Source: Bartonella melophagi K-2C
GTDB lineage: Bacteria; Pseudomonadota; Alphaproteobacteria; Rhizobiales; Rhizobiaceae
Length of the DNA stretch: 64,000 nt
Assembly: GCF_000278255.1 (NCBI RefSeq)
Contig: NZ_JH725081.1
Span: forward strand, 38,484 to 102,483
Direction: 5' to 3'
Position 1 is the first letter of the stretch; each line of letters begins with the position of its first letter. The notes beneath the pieces are model-generated. The model was not told the DNA's origin, made no database searches, and saw only the letters and a list, made by a program, of their open reading frames with translations. The translations under genes were made by a program, and so were the position numbers. Of this stretch, positions 28,023 through 38,149 are shown piece by piece.

Positions 28023-28898
28023 TTATTTTTGACAGTTTGGACAGTAAAAACTTGAACGCCCAGCTTGCGAAATGCGCACAATAGGCACCCCACATTGCAA
28101 ACATGCCTTTCCTTCTCGTCCATAAACCGAAAAATTGTGTTGAAAATAACCAAGTGAACCATCTGTATGCACATAATCACGTAAAGAAGACCCACCAGCA
28201 ATAATCGCTTCAGAAATCACATCACATATATTTTGTGCTAGACAATTTGCAAATTTGTGTGCACGCGCACTCTTTAATGCTAATGTAAATGCACTACGCT
28301 GTGGAGATAAACGGCTACGCCAAAGCGCTTCGCAAACATAAATATTCCCAAGTCCTGCAATAATAGACTGATCAAGCAAAGTCGTTTTAAGAGACGTTTT
28401 CTTATTGATAAAAGCCTTTTGCAAATAAGAACCAGAAAGTGTATCTCCCATAGGCTCAACCCCTAATTTCTTTAAAAGCGGGTGCTCATAAAGCCTTATT
28501 GTGTCTGCTAAAAGCATAAAACCAAAACGACGAATATCATTATAAATGATACGGTAAACGTTACTGTCTTTTACTCTAACGTCCATTGTAAAATGATCAT
28601 GTGCAACTAATTTGCCCATAAAAGCGTACTCTTTTCTTAAAAGCCCATCTTCTATGCGCCACGTTCCTGACATTCCCATATGACTTAAAATTGTTTCATT
28701 TTGCGAAAGATGAAACAATAAATATTTTGCACGCCGATCAAGTTTTATGATCTTTCTGCCCACAAGCTTCTTAGAAAACTCTTCCGGAAAAGGAAATCGC
28801 AAATTTTTACGATTAAGCGTCACAGATATAATCTCTGCACCAATCAAAACTGGTTCAAGCCCACGACGAACTGTTTCTACTTCAGGAAGCTCCGGCAT
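28023..28898 (-). CDS. mutM: Formamidopyrimidine-DNA glycosylase
   Basis: Removes 8-oxoguanine and formamidopyrimidines from DNA and nicks the abasic site. The 291-residue enzyme has the catalytic Pro2-Glu3 in MPELPEVETVRRGL, the lesion-side region SHMGMSGTWR, the helix-two-turn-helix QSIIAGLGNIYVCEALW, and a carboxyl zinc finger with CLQC and CPNC. All catalytic parts are present. In many relatives ubiE stands next to mutM; here its neighbour is a gene-poor stretch instead. Confidence 0.96.
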   Translation of the reverse strand: MPELPEVETVRRGLEPVLIGAEIISVTLNRKNLRFPFPEEFSKKLVGRKIIKLDRRAKYLLFHLSQNETILSHMGMSGTWRIEDGLLRKEYAFMGKLVAHDHFTMDVRVKDSNVYRIIYNDIRRFGFMLLADTIRLYEHPLLKKLGVEPMGDTLSGSYLQKAFINKKTSLKTTLLDQSIIAGLGNIYVCEALWRSRLSPQRSAFTLALKSARAHKFANCLAQNICDVISEAIIAGGSSLRDYVHTDGSLGYFQHNFSVYGREGKACLQCGVPIVRISQAGRSSFYCPNCQK

Positions 28899-29720
28899 TC
28901 ATCTCTCTAATACATGACGCATCTTCAGATAAAATACTCTTAAAATTCATCATATTAACTCAATTTCCCCTAACGAAACACTAGGACCCACCATGCTAAT
29001 TTGAGTAAAACTATCTATGTTGATTACCCCTTCCCAATTACCCAATCAATATAAAGCATATTTTTACAGCTAAATATATTGCAATCTTTTTCACTACAAA
29101 CAATGCGCTACTAAAAAGCATTTGAAAGAACATTCTCTAAAGCAATGTAACGTGCAGCATTTTCATCAAACAAAGTATTATAAAAAACCAAACCTCTCCT
29201 TAAAATAAGCAAAGAATGCAAAACAAAAGCAATCTCATTCAATAAATTACCTTTCCCATTATTTTGAATAATTTTCTGACTTATCGAAGCATGTGCGTCA
29301 ACAATATATTTCACCTCAAAACGTACTTAACATTAATAATCAATACTCCTTGATAGGAAAGCAGTCTCATTGAACGTATAAAATTTTTAATCTTATAAAT
29401 ATGAGGAGAGTTTTAACACTTCCTCAACTGAAATATGAAGATTATAAATAACGCTATTTTGCGTGATAGAAGCCTCTCCATTCCTTTTAACCCATCTGCT
29501 AAACGAGCAATTAAATCAGTATCTAACTCTGCAAACGCAAAGCAACAAAATGCTCTTCATTAAACCATAATCAAAATAGTTAGAATAAGACCTCGTCGTT
29601 CTCGTAACTTAAACTGCATTTTATACTGTAACTTGTGCAAAACGATAAAGCATTTCACGCAAAATTACCGTATAAATGCTACAATACATCATTTACAGCC
29701 CTTTTAAATTATGAAAAAAA
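28899..29720. other. Gene-poor stretch with possible gene remnant
   Basis: About 820 bases between mutM and the SleB-type gene. The only open frame of note is on the minus strand at 29111-29314 (67 codons from a GTG, reading EIAFVLHSLLILRRGL inside); it has no clear ribosome binding site. Upstream on the same strand, near 29400-29560, broken frames read AELDTDLIARLADGLKGMERL and then NLHISVEEVLKLSSYL after a shift. Together these look like one decayed gene of unknown identity. Confidence 0.35.
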
Positions 29721-30578
29721 TTACCGGGCTCTGTATTGTTTTTCTAACATTGCAACAACTGTATTTAACTTATCCAATGATGGCGCAGTATATGCTATAA
29801 CTGGCGTAGTTTCCTGTGTCTTAGCAATACGATTAGGTGCAGGTGTAGGAATAGGGATCATGTCAGGTTGTGTAACAACAAAAGGCACAGAATTAACTTG
29901 CGCAACTTCTATTGAAGCAGATGCTATTTGTATTTCTTCTACTTTTGTTCCCTTGTTCTTTAAGCCCATATCTATGAAATTTGGTACATCACCCTGATCT
30001 TGGGCAAAAGCAAAAGCAACATTATAAGGGCGATCATTAACAGGAACTTGAAGTGATCCATCACGCGCCCGCTTCTCATAAAAAGCATTGCCTCCGGCAA
30101 CACGAACATAGTACATATTCTTATAAGGAAAAGATAACCCAGCGGTATGAAAAAACATAGCGTTTTTACTCTTCTTATCCCGTTCACCACGTAAAACAGC
30201 ATCTGCAGCCTCTTTAACGCGAGCAACAGATGCTTTCTCAGTCATAGGACGTGTTAAAACACCAGGAGCAAATTGTTTGGGTTGACCAACGACCCCGCAA
30301 ATCGTTTTCGGATAGGCACTTGAATTAACACGGTTCATAACGACCGTTCCGACTGCAATCATTCCCTCACGGCTTGAACGATTTGATTCAAAATACATCG
30401 CACGCATAAGACATTGACGCTCTGTCAACGAAGGTGTCGTCACTTTAGTGACCTGATTATTGGGTACCTTCTTAATGTTTAAATGATTTGATGTGCAACC
30501 CACAGTAACTAGCAGTATTATAGAAACAGTGACATGTACAATCCATCGATTTTTTTTTATTTTATACAGTAGATTCAT
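29721..30578 (-). CDS. SleB/CwlJ-type cell wall hydrolase, predicted lipoprotein
   Basis: A 285-residue protein with a lipoprotein-like signal: basic KIKKNR, a hydrophobic segment and VTVGC near residue 28. The hydrolase_2 domain covers about 55-165 with RAMYFESNRSSREGMIAVG (catalytic Glu in the ES position), VVMNRV and KTICGVVGQPKQFAPG. The tail from about 185 is Pro/Thr-rich and unconserved. In spore formers this family cleaves cortex; in alphaproteobacteria, which do not sporulate, it is a peptidoglycan hydrolase for wall remodelling. It lies downstream of phoU on the same strand with a 276-base gap. Confidence 0.88.
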   Translation of the reverse strand: MNLLYKIKKNRWIVHVTVSIILLVTVGCTSNHLNIKKVPNNQVTKVTTPSLTERQCLMRAMYFESNRSSREGMIAVGTVVMNRVNSSAYPKTICGVVGQPKQFAPGVLTRPMTEKASVARVKEAADAVLRGERDKKSKNAMFFHTAGLSFPYKNMYYVRVAGGNAFYEKRARDGSLQVPVNDRPYNVAFAFAQDQGDVPNFIDMGLKNKGTKVEEIQIASASIEVAQVNSVPFVVTQPDMIPIPTPAPNRIAKTQETTPVIAYTAPSLDKLNTVVAMLEKQYRAR

Positions 30579-30854
30579 ATGTTTTCAAAATATTCAAATT
30601 TTAAATATGCAATTAAATAACACTATACCGTTAATTATTTACCTATTAGTAAACCTCTAACATATAATAAGGCACTAAAAGAGATTTACACGAAAAAATA
30701 ATAAGAAAATCTTAATTTAAAAGCACATCTTATTTCTTTAACTATACAAATCAATCAATCTTTCCATTTTTTATCATTCAATGTACTTACTGATCTGCAT
30801 ATCTAAGGCTAGATTATTCATTAATATCATACTTTGCAAACATGATTCAAAACT

Positions 30855-31577
30855 TCAATCTGCTTTCTTATCACCTACTCCAACTGTATACGTAAGATCA
30901 TCACGAGGACGATCAAAAGACATATGATGACCCGTTATAATATAATACAGCGTTTCAGCAATATTGGTAACATGATCACCAATCCGTTCAATACTCTTTA
31001 CACAAAAAAGCAAATGCGTACAAACCGCAATATTATGTATATCTTCTGTCATATAATTCAAAAGCTCACGAAAAAGAGAAGTATATAAAGCATCAATTTC
31101 ATTATCACGCTCGCGTACCACATCAATACGATCTAACAAGCGCTTAGTATAAGCGTCCAGCACTTCCTTTAACTGATTGAGCGCCAAAATTGTAATCGTT
31201 TCAAGTTTACAGTAAAAAGCCTCAGGTTGGCGTATTTCTGAAATAGCAGCTGCTCGTTTGGCAATATTTTTTGCCATATCTCCAATTCGCTCAAGATCAG
31301 AAGAAATGCGAATAGCACCAACAATTTCACGCAAATCAACAGCCATCGGTTGGCGTTTACAAATAATAGTAATTGCTTTTTCATCAATGTCGCGTTCTGC
31401 TTCATCCAAAAATAAATCATCAGCAATAACCGCAGTAGCAAGCTGAAAATCATCATGAATAATTGATGCTATAGAGCGCTCGATCATTCTTTCTGCGCAA
31501 CCACCCATTTCCACAATCTTTTCTGCCAAATATTTTAACTCTGCATCATAAGAACGGACAGTATGGCTTGTAGGCAT
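30855..31577 (-). CDS. phoU: Phosphate uptake regulator PhoU
   Basis: Links Pst transport activity to the phosphate response. The 240-residue protein shows the two PhoU repeats: AEKIVEMGGCAERMIERSI and DIDEKAITIICKRQPMAVDLREIVGAIRIS in the first, ERDNEIDALYTSLFRELLNYM and KSIERIGDHVTNIAE in the second, with metal-binding E/D-rich helices. It is the last gene of the pst operon, 21 bases after pstB. The partner sensor and regulator genes phoR and phoB are not in this window. Confidence 0.95.
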   Translation of the reverse strand: MPTSHTVRSYDAELKYLAEKIVEMGGCAERMIERSIASIIHDDFQLATAVIADDLFLDEAERDIDEKAITIICKRQPMAVDLREIVGAIRISSDLERIGDMAKNIAKRAAAISEIRQPEAFYCKLETITILALNQLKEVLDAYTKRLLDRIDVVRERDNEIDALYTSLFRELLNYMTEDIHNIAVCTHLLFCVKSIERIGDHVTNIAETLYYIITGHHMSFDRPRDDLTYTVGVGDKKAD

Positions 31578-31598
31578 ATTTTATACTCCTAAATTAAC

Positions 31599-32357
31599 TT
31601 ACCCAAAACGCCCTGTAATATAGTCTTGCGTACGTTGTTCCTTTGGTGAAGTAAATATTACTTCAGTTTCATCAACTTCCACCAAATGCCCCAAATGAAA
31701 CATAGCCGTGTATTGAGAAACACGTGCAGCTTGCTGCATTGAATGTGTCACAATGACGATTGTGTAATCTTGTCGTAACGAATCGATAAGCTCTTCAATA
31801 CGTGCCGTTGCAATCGGATCAAGAGCTGAACACGGTTCATCCATTAAGATAACTTCAGGATTCACAGCAATAGCACGCGCAATACACAAACGTTGTTGCT
31901 GCCCTCCTGACAAACTTGTTCCTGGTCCATGGAGACGATCTTTAACTTCGTCGAACAATCCTGCTTGCATCAAACTTTTTTCAACCACATCATGCAATTC
32001 AGTACGTGATTTTACTAAACCATGAATACGTGGTCCATAAGCAACATTGTCAAAAATAGATTTTGGAAAAGGATTAGGCTTTTGAAAGACCATCCCCACA
32101 CGTGCTCGTAATTCTACAACATCAATGTGCGAATCATAAATATCTTTCTCATCTAAAGTAATCAAACCTGTTATTTTAGCACCTTCAATCGTATCATTCA
32201 TACGATTAAAACAACGTAAAAAAGTTGACTTTCCGCAGCCTGAAGGGCCGATTAACGCAGTAACTTGATGCTCAGGGATATCAAGAGTAATACCATGGAG
32301 CGCTTCTTTACCTCCATAAAAAACCTTAACATCTTGACCGCGCATTTTGACCTTCAT
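31599..32357 (-). CDS. pstB: Phosphate ABC transporter ATP-binding protein
   Basis: The 252-residue ATPase of the high-affinity phosphate importer. Walker [10 protein letters not shown] (about 33-41), signature [15 protein letters not shown], Walker [14 protein letters not shown], and the switch His in VTHSMQQA are all intact. It lies between pstA and phoU in the operon order pstS-pstC-pstA-pstB-phoU, all on the minus strand. Confidence 0.97.
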   Translation of the reverse strand: MKVKMRGQDVKVFYGGKEALHGITLDIPEHQVTALIGPSGCGKSTFLRCFNRMNDTIEGAKITGLITLDEKDIYDSHIDVVELRARVGMVFQKPNPFPKSIFDNVAYGPRIHGLVKSRTELHDVVEKSLMQAGLFDEVKDRLHGPGTSLSGGQQQRLCIARAIAVNPEVILMDEPCSALDPIATARIEELIDSLRQDYTIVIVTHSMQQAARVSQYTAMFHLGHLVEVDETEVIFTSPKEQRTQDYITGRFG

Positions 32358-32398
32358 TGTAGACCTAACCTTATCTTGATGTACACACTTTACTGAAG

Positions 32399-33691
32399 TT
32401 ATAAACGTCGTTCAAATCGTCGACGCAAAAGAACAGCTGAAATATTCATGACAGCAAGAAAAACCATCAATACAATAATGGCGCCTGATGTTTTTTCAAC
32501 AAAAGCACGTTCTGCTTCACCAGCCCACATAAAAATTTGCACAGGCAAAGCAGTCGCTGGATCCATTGGTGTAGTAGGAATATTCGCAACAAAAGCGACC
32601 ATCCCAATCAAAAGTAAAGGAGCAGTTTCACCCAGCGCTTGTGCCAAACCAATAATTGTGCCAGTCAGAATACCGGGCACCGCTAAAGGAACAACATGAT
32701 GAAAAACCATTTGCGTCTTTGATGCACCTAATCCTAAAGCTGCTGTACGAATAGACAGTGGAACAGCTCGCAAAGCAGAGCGTGTAGCTATAATAATTGT
32801 TGGTAACGTCATAAGGGTTAAAACAAGCCCACCAACAAAAGACGCAGAACGTGGCATGCCTAAAAAATTAATAAAAACACAAAGCCCTAAAAGACCAAAA
32901 ATAATTGAAGGAATAGCTGCAAGGTTATTGATATTAATCTCTATAAAATCTGTAAACGTATTTTTACATGCATATTCTTCAAGATAAAGAGCCGTTGCTA
33001 CCCCTATGGGCAACGCAACTGCTAAGACAATAAACATCATATAAAAAGAACCAATTATTGCAACACCTAATCCTGAAGTTTCAGGACGACTTGAAGCACC
33101 AAATGTAAAAAAACCACGATTAAATGCTTTATAAAGTGTATTGTCATCAATTAAGCGTCCAATCCATTCTACCTGTCGATTAGAAACTTTACGCTTTTCC
33201 TCTGCTACTTGCAAATTAATCTGTCCTTTACAAACTAAATCAACACCTGCCGCCGCTAAAATTTTAATTCTCTGCGTTGTACCAATCAAGTTTGGATTTT
33301 TTACTACCATATCACGTAACTGCACGCGAACATTACCCGAAAACATACGGCTAATATCGCGCATAGCTGCCCGATCATTGTAATCCACTCCAAGTTTTGT
33401 AGCCAAAGCATTACGTACAAGAAGTGGATAATTTGCGGTTATTAATACCTTTGGATTGATTTCACGTTGACCACCTGGATCAATCACCTTTTCATCCAAA
33501 TAAATTGATAATGTCATTTCACTATGAAAAAAGGCTGTATAGCCTTGACTGACAATAGACCATAAAAGAATAATTAAAAAAAATAAACTAATAAAAATAG
33601 CAACAAGGCCATAAGCACGAAAACGGCGTTCAGCCCAATAACGACGTCTTAGACCAATATTACGACGATACGAGACAAAATCTCCATTCAT
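32399..33691 (-). CDS. pstA: Phosphate ABC transporter permease PstA
   Basis: A 430-residue inner membrane permease. One membrane segment near 27-50 is followed by a periplasmic stretch of about 150 residues, then the conserved permease domain with [26 protein letters not shown] and the ATPase-coupling loop near [23 protein letters not shown]. It is longer than the E. coli protein because of the amino-terminal insertion, a form known in alphaproteobacteria. The ATG overlaps the pstC stop by four bases (ATGA). Confidence 0.94.
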   Translation of the reverse strand: MNGDFVSYRRNIGLRRRYWAERRFRAYGLVAIFISLFFLIILLWSIVSQGYTAFFHSEMTLSIYLDEKVIDPGGQREINPKVLITANYPLLVRNALATKLGVDYNDRAAMRDISRMFSGNVRVQLRDMVVKNPNLIGTTQRIKILAAAGVDLVCKGQINLQVAEEKRKVSNRQVEWIGRLIDDNTLYKAFNRGFFTFGASSRPETSGLGVAIIGSFYMMFIVLAVALPIGVATALYLEEYACKNTFTDFIEININNLAAIPSIIFGLLGLCVFINFLGMPRSASFVGGLVLTLMTLPTIIIATRSALRAVPLSIRTAALGLGASKTQMVFHHVVPLAVPGILTGTIIGLAQALGETAPLLLIGMVAFVANIPTTPMDPATALPVQIFMWAGEAERAFVEKTSGAIIVLMVFLAVMNISAVLLRRRFERRL

Positions 33692-35148
33692 TCATATTGC
33701 TCCCGATATTTACGCACTATATAAAGAGCAAAAATATTCATCAAAAGAGTCAAAATAAAAAGTGTCATTCCCAAAGCAAAAGCTACAAGAGTTTGCGGTG
33801 AGTTAAACTCAGAGTCACCTGTTAACTGATTAACAATTTTAACCGTCATCGTAGTCATTGCCTCAAATGGATTAAGAGTCAAATTAGCTGCAACGCCTGC
33901 TGCTAACACAACAATCATTGTTTCCCCAATTGCCCTGGATGCTGTTAATACAAGTGCCCCCACAATCCCGGGAAGTGCAGCCGGTACAATGACTTTTTTA
34001 ATGGTTTCAGATTGTGTTGCTCCCAAACCGTAAGAACCTTCACGTAAAGAACGGGGAACAGCAGTAATAATATCATCTGACAAAGATGAAACAAAAGGAA
34101 TCAACATAATTCCCATAACCAAACCAGCGGTCAAAACACTATGAGCCATAATAAAACCGGCCCCACCAGAAAGAGAAATAGAAAGGTCGCGCAAAAAAGG
34201 TCCAACAACCATTAAAGCAAAGAAACCATAAACAATAGTGGGAATACCAGCAAGAACTTCTAATAATGGTTTTACAATTGACCGCAATCGGCTTGAAGCG
34301 TATTCGGTCATATAAAGAGCAGCAAATAACCCAATAGGAACAGCAAAAAGCATTGCCACAAACGCAATATAAAGTGTGCCAGCCAACAGTGGTATGAAAC
34401 CAAATTGCCCTATCTCACCTCCTGAACCAGGGGTTGAAAAACGAGGATCCCAAACTGTTCCCCAAAAAAAGTTTAAAAACGGTACAGATTGAAAAAAACT
34501 CACCGTCTGGAATAATATGGAAATGACAATGCCAATCGTTGTTATAACTGTAATCGCAGACGCACAAATTAACCCAATAATAATGAAACGCTCAACCTTA
34601 TTGCGTGCACGCTGTTGTGGAGAAACATGTATAATCCCAAAAACAAAACCACAAAGTGCAATTATAAAACATAAACCATAACCAATAAATTGCAGTTTTT
34701 TAGAAGAAAAATACCATGATTGTGCTATCTTCAACGCATAATCTGGTACATCCATAGGCAAAATAAACCCTTTTTTCGACAATTGCTCTTGTACATCTGC
34801 GTAAGAAATTGTCATCAAATCCCCTTCAAAATGATGAATAATTTTAGCCAAATCACGAATTATCTCTAAAATAAGTTCATGATTTTCTATTTCTATCGCA
34901 CGTACTATAGACATCTTAACTGCCTGCGAAGCATTATATTCCAAATAAACTGCACTCCCAGCGTTCCAAAAAACTAAAAACCCAAAAGCTGGGATAACAG
35001 TTATTAACAATGTCCACCAACCGTAATAATACGCACGAGAGTGCATCTTGAATCTCATAAATTCAAAGAAACGAGCTTGCATATAAGAAATGCAAAAGCC
35101 GACAAAACCAAAAATCAATAGCAGAAAAATAACAAAAGAAATGGGCAT
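33688..35148 (-). CDS. pstC: Phosphate ABC transporter permease PstC
   Basis: The second permease of the phosphate importer, 486 residues, with several membrane segments, a long amino-terminal region that includes a periplasmic loop, and the permease domain carrying YMTEYASSRLRS, LAGIPTIVYGFFAL and YGLGATQSETIKKVIVPAALPG. ATG at 35148 (reading MPISFV) is preferred to a TTG four codons earlier: GAAAG lies at a suitable distance. It follows pstS by 60 bases. Confidence 0.94.
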   Translation of the reverse strand: MPISFVIFLLLIFGFVGFCISYMQARFFEFMRFKMHSRAYYYGWWTLLITVIPAFGFLVFWNAGSAVYLEYNASQAVKMSIVRAIEIENHELILEIIRDLAKIIHHFEGDLMTISYADVQEQLSKKGFILPMDVPDYALKIAQSWYFSSKKLQFIGYGLCFIIALCGFVFGIIHVSPQQRARNKVERFIIIGLICASAITVITTIGIVISILFQTVSFFQSVPFLNFFWGTVWDPRFSTPGSGGEIGQFGFIPLLAGTLYIAFVAMLFAVPIGLFAALYMTEYASSRLRSIVKPLLEVLAGIPTIVYGFFALMVVGPFLRDLSISLSGGAGFIMAHSVLTAGLVMGIMLIPFVSSLSDDIITAVPRSLREGSYGLGATQSETIKKVIVPAALPGIVGALVLTASRAIGETMIVVLAAGVAANLTLNPFEAMTTMTVKIVNQLTGDSEFNSPQTLVAFALGMTLFILTLLMNIFALYIVRKYREQYE

Positions 35149-35208
35149 ATTGTCTTTCAATTTTTACAAAAAAGCAGCACAGAGAAATCCTACATCATCA
35201 TTAGAAAA

Positions 35209-36255
35209 TTATTTTAAAGTCATCACTGTACCAGCATAAAAAGAGGCACGCTGCACTTGCCGCTCTTCTTTAGAAGCAGCAACTAAACCATAATCCGCTA
35301 ATGGACTATCTGGACCAATCATTTGATCAGAAAGAAAAAAGTCAACATATTCCCACAAACCTGGAATAATACCAAAATGCGCTTTTTTAACATAGAAGAA
35401 AAGTGGACGCGAAAGGGAATATTCACCATTAGAAATTGTTTCACTACTTGGAGCAACACCATTAATATATGCAACTTTAAGTTTGTCAGCATTATTCTCG
35501 TAAAAAGACAAGCTCAAAACACCAATACCTGTTTTATTAGACATAAGATGAGCAAATGTTTCAGAATAATCACCATCAATATCAATAGCCTTCCCATCCT
35601 TACGTACAGCAATACAAGCAGCATTAATCTCCTTCTCATTCATTCCCAAAGCTTCCATTGCTTCAACTGCCCCACTAGCCTTACAGCCTGCAGCTAATAA
35701 TTTTTCTTCAAAAACTTCACGTGTTCCATGTTTTTCACCAGGAATATAAACTGTAATCGCCCAATCAGGAAGAGCACTATTGACTGTATTCCACTTCGTA
35801 ACTTTATTTAACTGTAATTTCCCATCAACCACAACTCGAGCAGCCAATGCCCTATATACATCTACAGAGTGTAATTCCCAGTCAGGTCCACTGCTATTTG
35901 TTGCAAAAACAATGCCATCATACCCAATGCGCATTTCTTCAACATCTTTTACACCAGCATTAAAACAAGACTGTAATTCACCTGACTTCATTGGGCGTGA
36001 ACTATTAACGATATCAATCGTTTTATCTCCAATACCACGGCAAAACTCTTTAATACCAGCACCTGAACCACCAGACTCGATAACGGGAATTTTAAAATTA
36101 GGATAAATTTCTCCAAATACCTCAGACACGATTTTTTCATAAGGTAAAACTGTCGATGACCCCGCAATCTTAATCTGATCACGAGCATTACCGATATCAA
36201 CCAGCAATGCAGTAACGCACATCAGCCCCACTCCAACTGATAACAACTTACTCAT
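35209..36255 (-). CDS. pstS: Phosphate-binding periplasmic protein PstS
   Basis: The 348-residue binding protein that delivers phosphate to PstCAB. A signal peptide covers about 1-24 (cleavage near GNA-RD). The phosphate-binding loops IAGSSTVLPY, ESGGSGAGIKEFC, NSSRPMKSGE and the GEKHGTREVFEE region, where the family has GSGT, are visible. AGGGAG precedes the ATG by seven to eight bases. It is first in the operon, so the promoter lies in the 79 bases before it; I could not make out a convincing Pho box. Confidence 0.95.
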   Translation of the reverse strand: MSKLLSVGVGLMCVTALLVDIGNARDQIKIAGSSTVLPYEKIVSEVFGEIYPNFKIPVIESGGSGAGIKEFCRGIGDKTIDIVNSSRPMKSGELQSCFNAGVKDVEEMRIGYDGIVFATNSSGPDWELHSVDVYRALAARVVVDGKLQLNKVTKWNTVNSALPDWAITVYIPGEKHGTREVFEEKLLAAGCKASGAVEAMEALGMNEKEINAACIAVRKDGKAIDIDGDYSETFAHLMSNKTGIGVLSLSFYENNADKLKVAYINGVAPSSETISNGEYSLSRPLFFYVKKAHFGIIPGLWEYVDFFLSDQMIGPDSPLADYGLVAASKEERQVQRASFYAGTVMTLK

Positions 36256-36334
36256 TCATACACTCCCTAAGACCCAAATTCTAGTTTACATTTGTAGAAT
36301 CACAAAATAAATTTAGTAATCTTCCTAAGACAAA

Positions 36335-37273
36335 TTAATTTGAACGCTTACGTTCAATAATGTCCCAAAAAAGAGAGGCGATATCCGCACCTCCAAAGCG
36401 TTTAATTTCCCGAATCCCAGTGGGAGATGTAACATTGATTTCTGTTATATAGTCTCCAATTATATCAATTCCCACAAGAAGAAAACCTCGTTTCTGCAAA
36501 GTAGGACCAATGCGTGCACAAATTTCATAATCACATTCAGTCAAACCAATATTTTCTGCTCGACCTCCAACATGCATATTAGAACGAGCATCCATTTCAG
36601 CCGGAATCCGATTAATCGCCCCCATAGGAGTACCATCAAGCAAAATAACCCGCTTATCCCCTTTTCGAACGACATCTAAATAACGCTGAACAATAAAAGG
36701 TTCACGATAACTGTGTTCAAACATTTCCACAAGCGATGTTAGATTACGATCATCCTGTTTTAAATGAAAAACACCTGCACCTCCACTGCCATAGAGTGGT
36801 TTAATAATAATATCACCAACCTTATTTCTAAATGATTTTATCTCTTCAATATCTTTTGTAATTAATGTTTCTGGCATTAAATCAGAAAATTCAGTAACAA
36901 AAATCTTTTCTGGACTATTACGTACCCATGTTGGATCATTTACGACAAGCGTCTTAGGGTGAATGCGCTCTAATAAATAAGTTGTGGTGATATAATGCAT
37001 ATCAAAAGGTGGATCTTGACGTAAAAGAACTACATCCATATCCATCAACGGCGTGTACACAGGTTCCTCCAATTTATAATGACTCCCCTCTTCATCACAT
37101 ACAATTAATGGCTCTAACCGTGCAATCACGCAATCACCACGCATAGATAAGCAATTTGGTGTATAATGAAAAAGGGAGTGTCCACGTTCTTGCGCTGCTA
37201 AAGCAAGCGCAAATGTAGTGTCTCCTTGAATCTGGAGCGTTGAAATATGATCCATCTGAATAGCAATTTTCAT
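36335..37273 (-). CDS. gshB: Glutathione synthetase
   Basis: Joins gamma-glutamylcysteine and glycine using ATP, the second step of glutathione synthesis. The 312-residue protein is prokaryotic GshB in length and motifs: [10 protein letters not shown] at the start, [14 protein letters not shown], the ATP-grasp [35 protein letters not shown], and [13 protein letters not shown] near the end with the metal-binding Asn. The gene is transcribed towards pstS and is divergent from the MoeB-like gene; the gap before it is under 90 bases and holds both promoters. Confidence 0.96.
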   Translation of the reverse strand: MKIAIQMDHISTLQIQGDTTFALALAAQERGHSLFHYTPNCLSMRGDCVIARLEPLIVCDEEGSHYKLEEPVYTPLMDMDVVLLRQDPPFDMHYITTTYLLERIHPKTLVVNDPTWVRNSPEKIFVTEFSDLMPETLITKDIEEIKSFRNKVGDIIIKPLYGSGGAGVFHLKQDDRNLTSLVEMFEHSYREPFIVQRYLDVVRKGDKRVILLDGTPMGAINRIPAEMDARSNMHVGGRAENIGLTECDYEICARIGPTLQKRGFLLVGIDIIGDYITEINVTSPTGIREIKRFGGADIASLFWDIIERKRSN

Positions 37274-37360
37274 AAATAAAACTTCCTATCACTAAAAATA
37301 GACTGGTTAATGCGTTATAAATTTATTAAATCATTAAAAAACTATGACAAGAGAAAATCT

Positions 37361-38149
37361 ATGATACAAAAAGGTGATACAAAATTAAGCAAAGAAGAAA
37401 TTGAACGTTATGCACGCCATATTATTTTACCCGAAATTGGTGGTGCGGGACAGCAAAAGCTTAAAACTGCTCGTGTTCTTGTCATAGGCGCAGGTGGTCT
37501 TGGCTCCCCTGTTCTTACTTATCTTGCTGCAGCAGGTGTTGGAACGCTTGGAATTGTTGATGATGATATTGTTTCACTTTCCAATTTACAACGCCAAGTC
37601 ATTCATAATACAAATACAATTAATCAATGCAAAACCATTAGCGCTGAAGCCACTATAAAAGCGATAAACCCTCATGTTATAGTTGAAAAACATAGTCTAC
37701 GTCTAGATGAAAGTAATGTCGATAAACTGCTCAACGCTTATCATATCATTATCGATGGAAGCGATAATTTTGCAACACGTTATCTACTTGCTGATCATGC
37801 TGCTCAATGTGCTAAGCCTTTAATAAGTGGTGCTATAAACCGATGCAATGGCGCACTGACAGTATTGATGCCTTATAAAGACAATAATCCCCACTATCGC
37901 GATTTGTTTCCTAACCCACCTGCAACTGGCGTCATACCCACATGTTCTGAAGTCGGAATTATTAGTCCTTTGCCTGGAGTTATCGGGACATTACAAGCAA
38001 TGGAAGCTATTAAACTGATCACAAACATTGGTGAACCTTTAGTCGGAAAAATCCTTCTCTATAATGGATTGTCAGCGCAATTTGATGTGATTGTCTATAA
38101 ACGGCCAGATTCTAATGCAAATGCTGCAGCCATTAAAGCTTGCGTATAA
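37361..38149 (+). CDS. moeB: MoeB/ThiF/HesA-type E1 enzyme lacking zinc cysteines
   Basis: A 262-residue adenylyl-transferring E1-like enzyme that, by family, activates MoaD or ThiS carboxyl ends for sulfur transfer. It has LSKEEIERYARHIILPEIGG, the nucleotide-binding GAGGLGSPVLTYLAAAGVG, the LSNLQRQ and DGSDNFATRYL blocks, and the catalytic-Cys region PTCSEVGIISPLPGVIGT. The usual zinc site is missing: the PCYRC-type motif reads PHYRD, and the carboxyl CPxC pair is absent, the protein ending DSNANAAAIKACV. ATG at 37361 is preferred to 37310 because the domain begins there and GAGAAA precedes it. Its last 55 bases overlap the convergent yejF. MoeB versus ThiF role is not settled. Confidence 0.85.
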   Translation: MIQKGDTKLSKEEIERYARHIILPEIGGAGQQKLKTARVLVIGAGGLGSPVLTYLAAAGVGTLGIVDDDIVSLSNLQRQVIHNTNTINQCKTISAEATIKAINPHVIVEKHSLRLDESNVDKLLNAYHIIIDGSDNFATRYLLADHAAQCAKPLISGAINRCNGALTVLMPYKDNNPHYRDLFPNPPATGVIPTCSEVGIISPLPGVIGTLQAMEAIKLITNIGEPLVGKILLYNGLSAQFDVIVYKRPDSNANAAAIKACV

